The translations under genes were made by a program, and so were the position numbers. The notes below the pieces were generated by a model. The model did no database searches and had not been told where the DNA came from. It saw only the letters and a program-made list of their open reading frames with translations. Below are positions 59,613-64,000 of a stretch of DNA of 64,000 nt, piece by piece; positions within the stretch are counted from its first letter, which is position 1, and every line of letters begins with the position of its first letter. Source of the stretch: Dryococelus australis (taxonomy: Eukaryota > Arthropoda > Insecta > Phasmatodea > Phasmatidae); the NCBI GenBank assembly GCA_029891345.1, contig CM056997.1, forward strand, positions 214,683,212-214,747,211. Reading direction: 5' to 3'.

Positions 59613-60326
59613 CACACTGAGAGAAAATCGAACTAAATATTTGTTTGTATAGGGCCAAATATATATTTACTTGCCCTAACAAAATATAGTGTTGAGCAAA
59701 CAAAATTTGAAAAGCAACAAAATTACTTTTGTTAGTCCAACAAAATATATGTCTGAATAAACAAAATCTCTGGGTTGGGCCAAAAAAAATTAGACTACCA
59801 ACTAAATAATTTGTTGACTGAACTGTATATATTTGTTTGGCCACTCATTCGACTGTCTTCGTTCGAAATACAGCTAAAGAGTTTGTTTGTATTTTTTGTG
59901 ACAATAATGACAGTAAAGGTGTTTGTTAGTGCATATATTGATGCTTAATAATATTATATACACATTAATAAAACAATGCAACAAGAAACTGACAAGTTAA
60001 GCTGTAAAACGTGAAACATTTGTTTGCACACATTGCCGAATATTTGAATATGCCTATTTAAAATCTTTCCGGCCTCAGCAGTTGTCCCGTTAGCTGAAAT
60101 TGCTCAGGCATATAGCGCTCGGGCGCAGGTGATATAAATTCGAAACTCGGTCGAACTTGGACAATTTTTTATATCGGCCCAAACTATTTAATGTACGTGT
60201 AGCCAAACAAATCTTTACTTGCACCAACAAAATCTTACAGTTCGGGGCCACCAAATGATAACAACAAAATAATTTGGTTGCACCAAACAAATTTTGTTTG
60301 ATTCAACACAGCACTTTTCTCAGTTC
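59613..60326. mobile_element. CAACAAAAT-rich element with inverted ends and an internal tRNA-like segment
   Basis: The left end is CACTGAGAGAAAATCGAACT and the complement of the right end is AACTGAGAAAAGTGCTGTGT. The interior holds many degenerate copies of CAACAAAAT or CAAACAAAT. Around 60083-60150, TAGCTGAAATTGCTCAGG and AAATTCGAAACTCGG are spaced like tRNA A and B boxes. It could be a non-autonomous DNA transposon with a SINE inserted. No coding capacity. Confidence 0.5.
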
Positions 60327-63420
<3,094 letters not shown>

Positions 63421-63424
63421 CCAA

Positions 63425-63784
63425 TTCAGCGATGACTGAAGATACCTCATCAATGAGCAAGTGATTTCCACCTTTTTGTAATTCAATTAAATGTCCGAGT
63501 TCATAAACATTTTCATTCGGGTCTATGCGACATACATAGCGAGAGTTCTTGTCTTCTGCCTTCTTCACGTCACGCGTGGTAGCAGACTCGTTTGGGCGAT
63601 ATGTCAGATCAAAAAAACACCATCACCTCCATAGCGGAGTGTCTCTTCAATATCGTTTTCAGCAGCTATTTCCTTTTCAGCACTGGGTCGTCTTACTTTC
63701 ATAGTTGTGGTGTCGTTGGCGATATTATACTTGGCAGATACTGGCACTGTATTATAGTCCAGTTCACGTGCCAGTGTAGCAAGC
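63425..63784 (-). pseudogene. Broken coding-like segment of unknown family
   Basis: Two minus-strand open stretches in different frames join near 63600. The upstream one (63784-63604) includes LARELDYNTVPVSAKYNI and ends at a TGA. The downstream one (about 63597-63425) includes TRDVKKAEDKNSRYVCRIDP and ELGHLIELQKGGNHLLIDE, and ends at a TAA. Amino-acid content is balanced and protein-like, unlike most random frames here. I do not recognise the family. It could be an old transposon or host-gene relic, or chance. Confidence 0.3.
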
Positions 63785-63840
63785 GTGCTATACAGTCCTC
63801 TCGTACGGAATATATTCCGTACGACAGGACTGTATAGCAC
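63785..63840. repeat. 56-bp near-perfect palindrome
   Basis: GTGCTATACAGTCCT then TCGTACGGAATA are mirrored with one mismatch in 28 pairs and no spacer. It sits at the edge of the coding-like segment. Confidence 0.95.
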
Positions 63841-64000
63841 ATGGCTCGTCGCTTGTATTGATCATAGTTCCGTAGTCTTCTGCGAACATGCTATGTGGCA
63901 TATTAACAGGAGTTGGCGATGTCGACACATGCTGTTTCTTGGTGGGAGAAAGAAAACTGTATCTACAGACTTGACGTATATGCTCAAGTTAATACCTCGA

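Overview
This is a eukaryotic, AT-rich, intron-era genomic window with no bacterial features and no complete host gene that I can recognise. The mix of a BEL/Pao retrotransposon, a Polinton/Maverick, a hAT element, a PIF/Harbinger-type MITE, tRNA-derived SINEs and many micro- and minisatellites fits an arthropod, probably an insect with a large repeat-rich genome. The species cannot be named from this sequence.

Layout. 1-3.5 kb: degenerate duplicated blocks and short tandem repeats. 3.52-10.35 kb: a 119-bp minisatellite array split by a decayed BEL/Pao retrotransposon (about 3656-9926) with two LTRs, a gag relic and a pol relic covering protease, RT, RNase H, integrase and DUF5641. 10.4-20.4 kb: intergenic DNA with three copies of one tRNA-derived SINE family, a dispersed CCAAT-box repeat family and one candidate 63-nt coding exon at 17241-17303.

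20440-38254: a 17.8-kb Polinton/Maverick with terminal inverted repeats of about 1.15 kb and a perfect 6-bp target duplication (TGATAC). Its core is a palindrome of two divergent, broken protein-primed DNA polymerase B genes, one on minus (26731 to 24292) and one on plus (29013 to 32462). A tRNA-like SINE and a decayed hAT transposase lie between the right polymerase and the right terminal repeat. A 355-bp stretch at the 3' end of both polymerase copies is about 99% identical, while the flanking arm sequence differs by about 15%.

38.3-64 kb: a 0.24-kb MITE (39679-39916); a second large inverted-repeat structure of about 11.7 kb (arms 40127-41160 and 50805-51828) with no recognisable coding content; a 12 x 26-bp minisatellite; a recent 125-bp tandem duplication; a PIF/Harbinger-like MITE with TAA target duplications (54267-54805); a 4 x 32-bp minisatellite; a CAACAAAAT-rich element (59613-60326); long AC/AT microsatellites; and a nearly perfect 56-bp palindrome at 63785-63840.

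Every coding region identified belongs to a mobile element and is broken by stops or frameshifts, so nothing here looks active. The most unusual object is the palindromic, polymerase-only Polinton with its apparent conversion tract.
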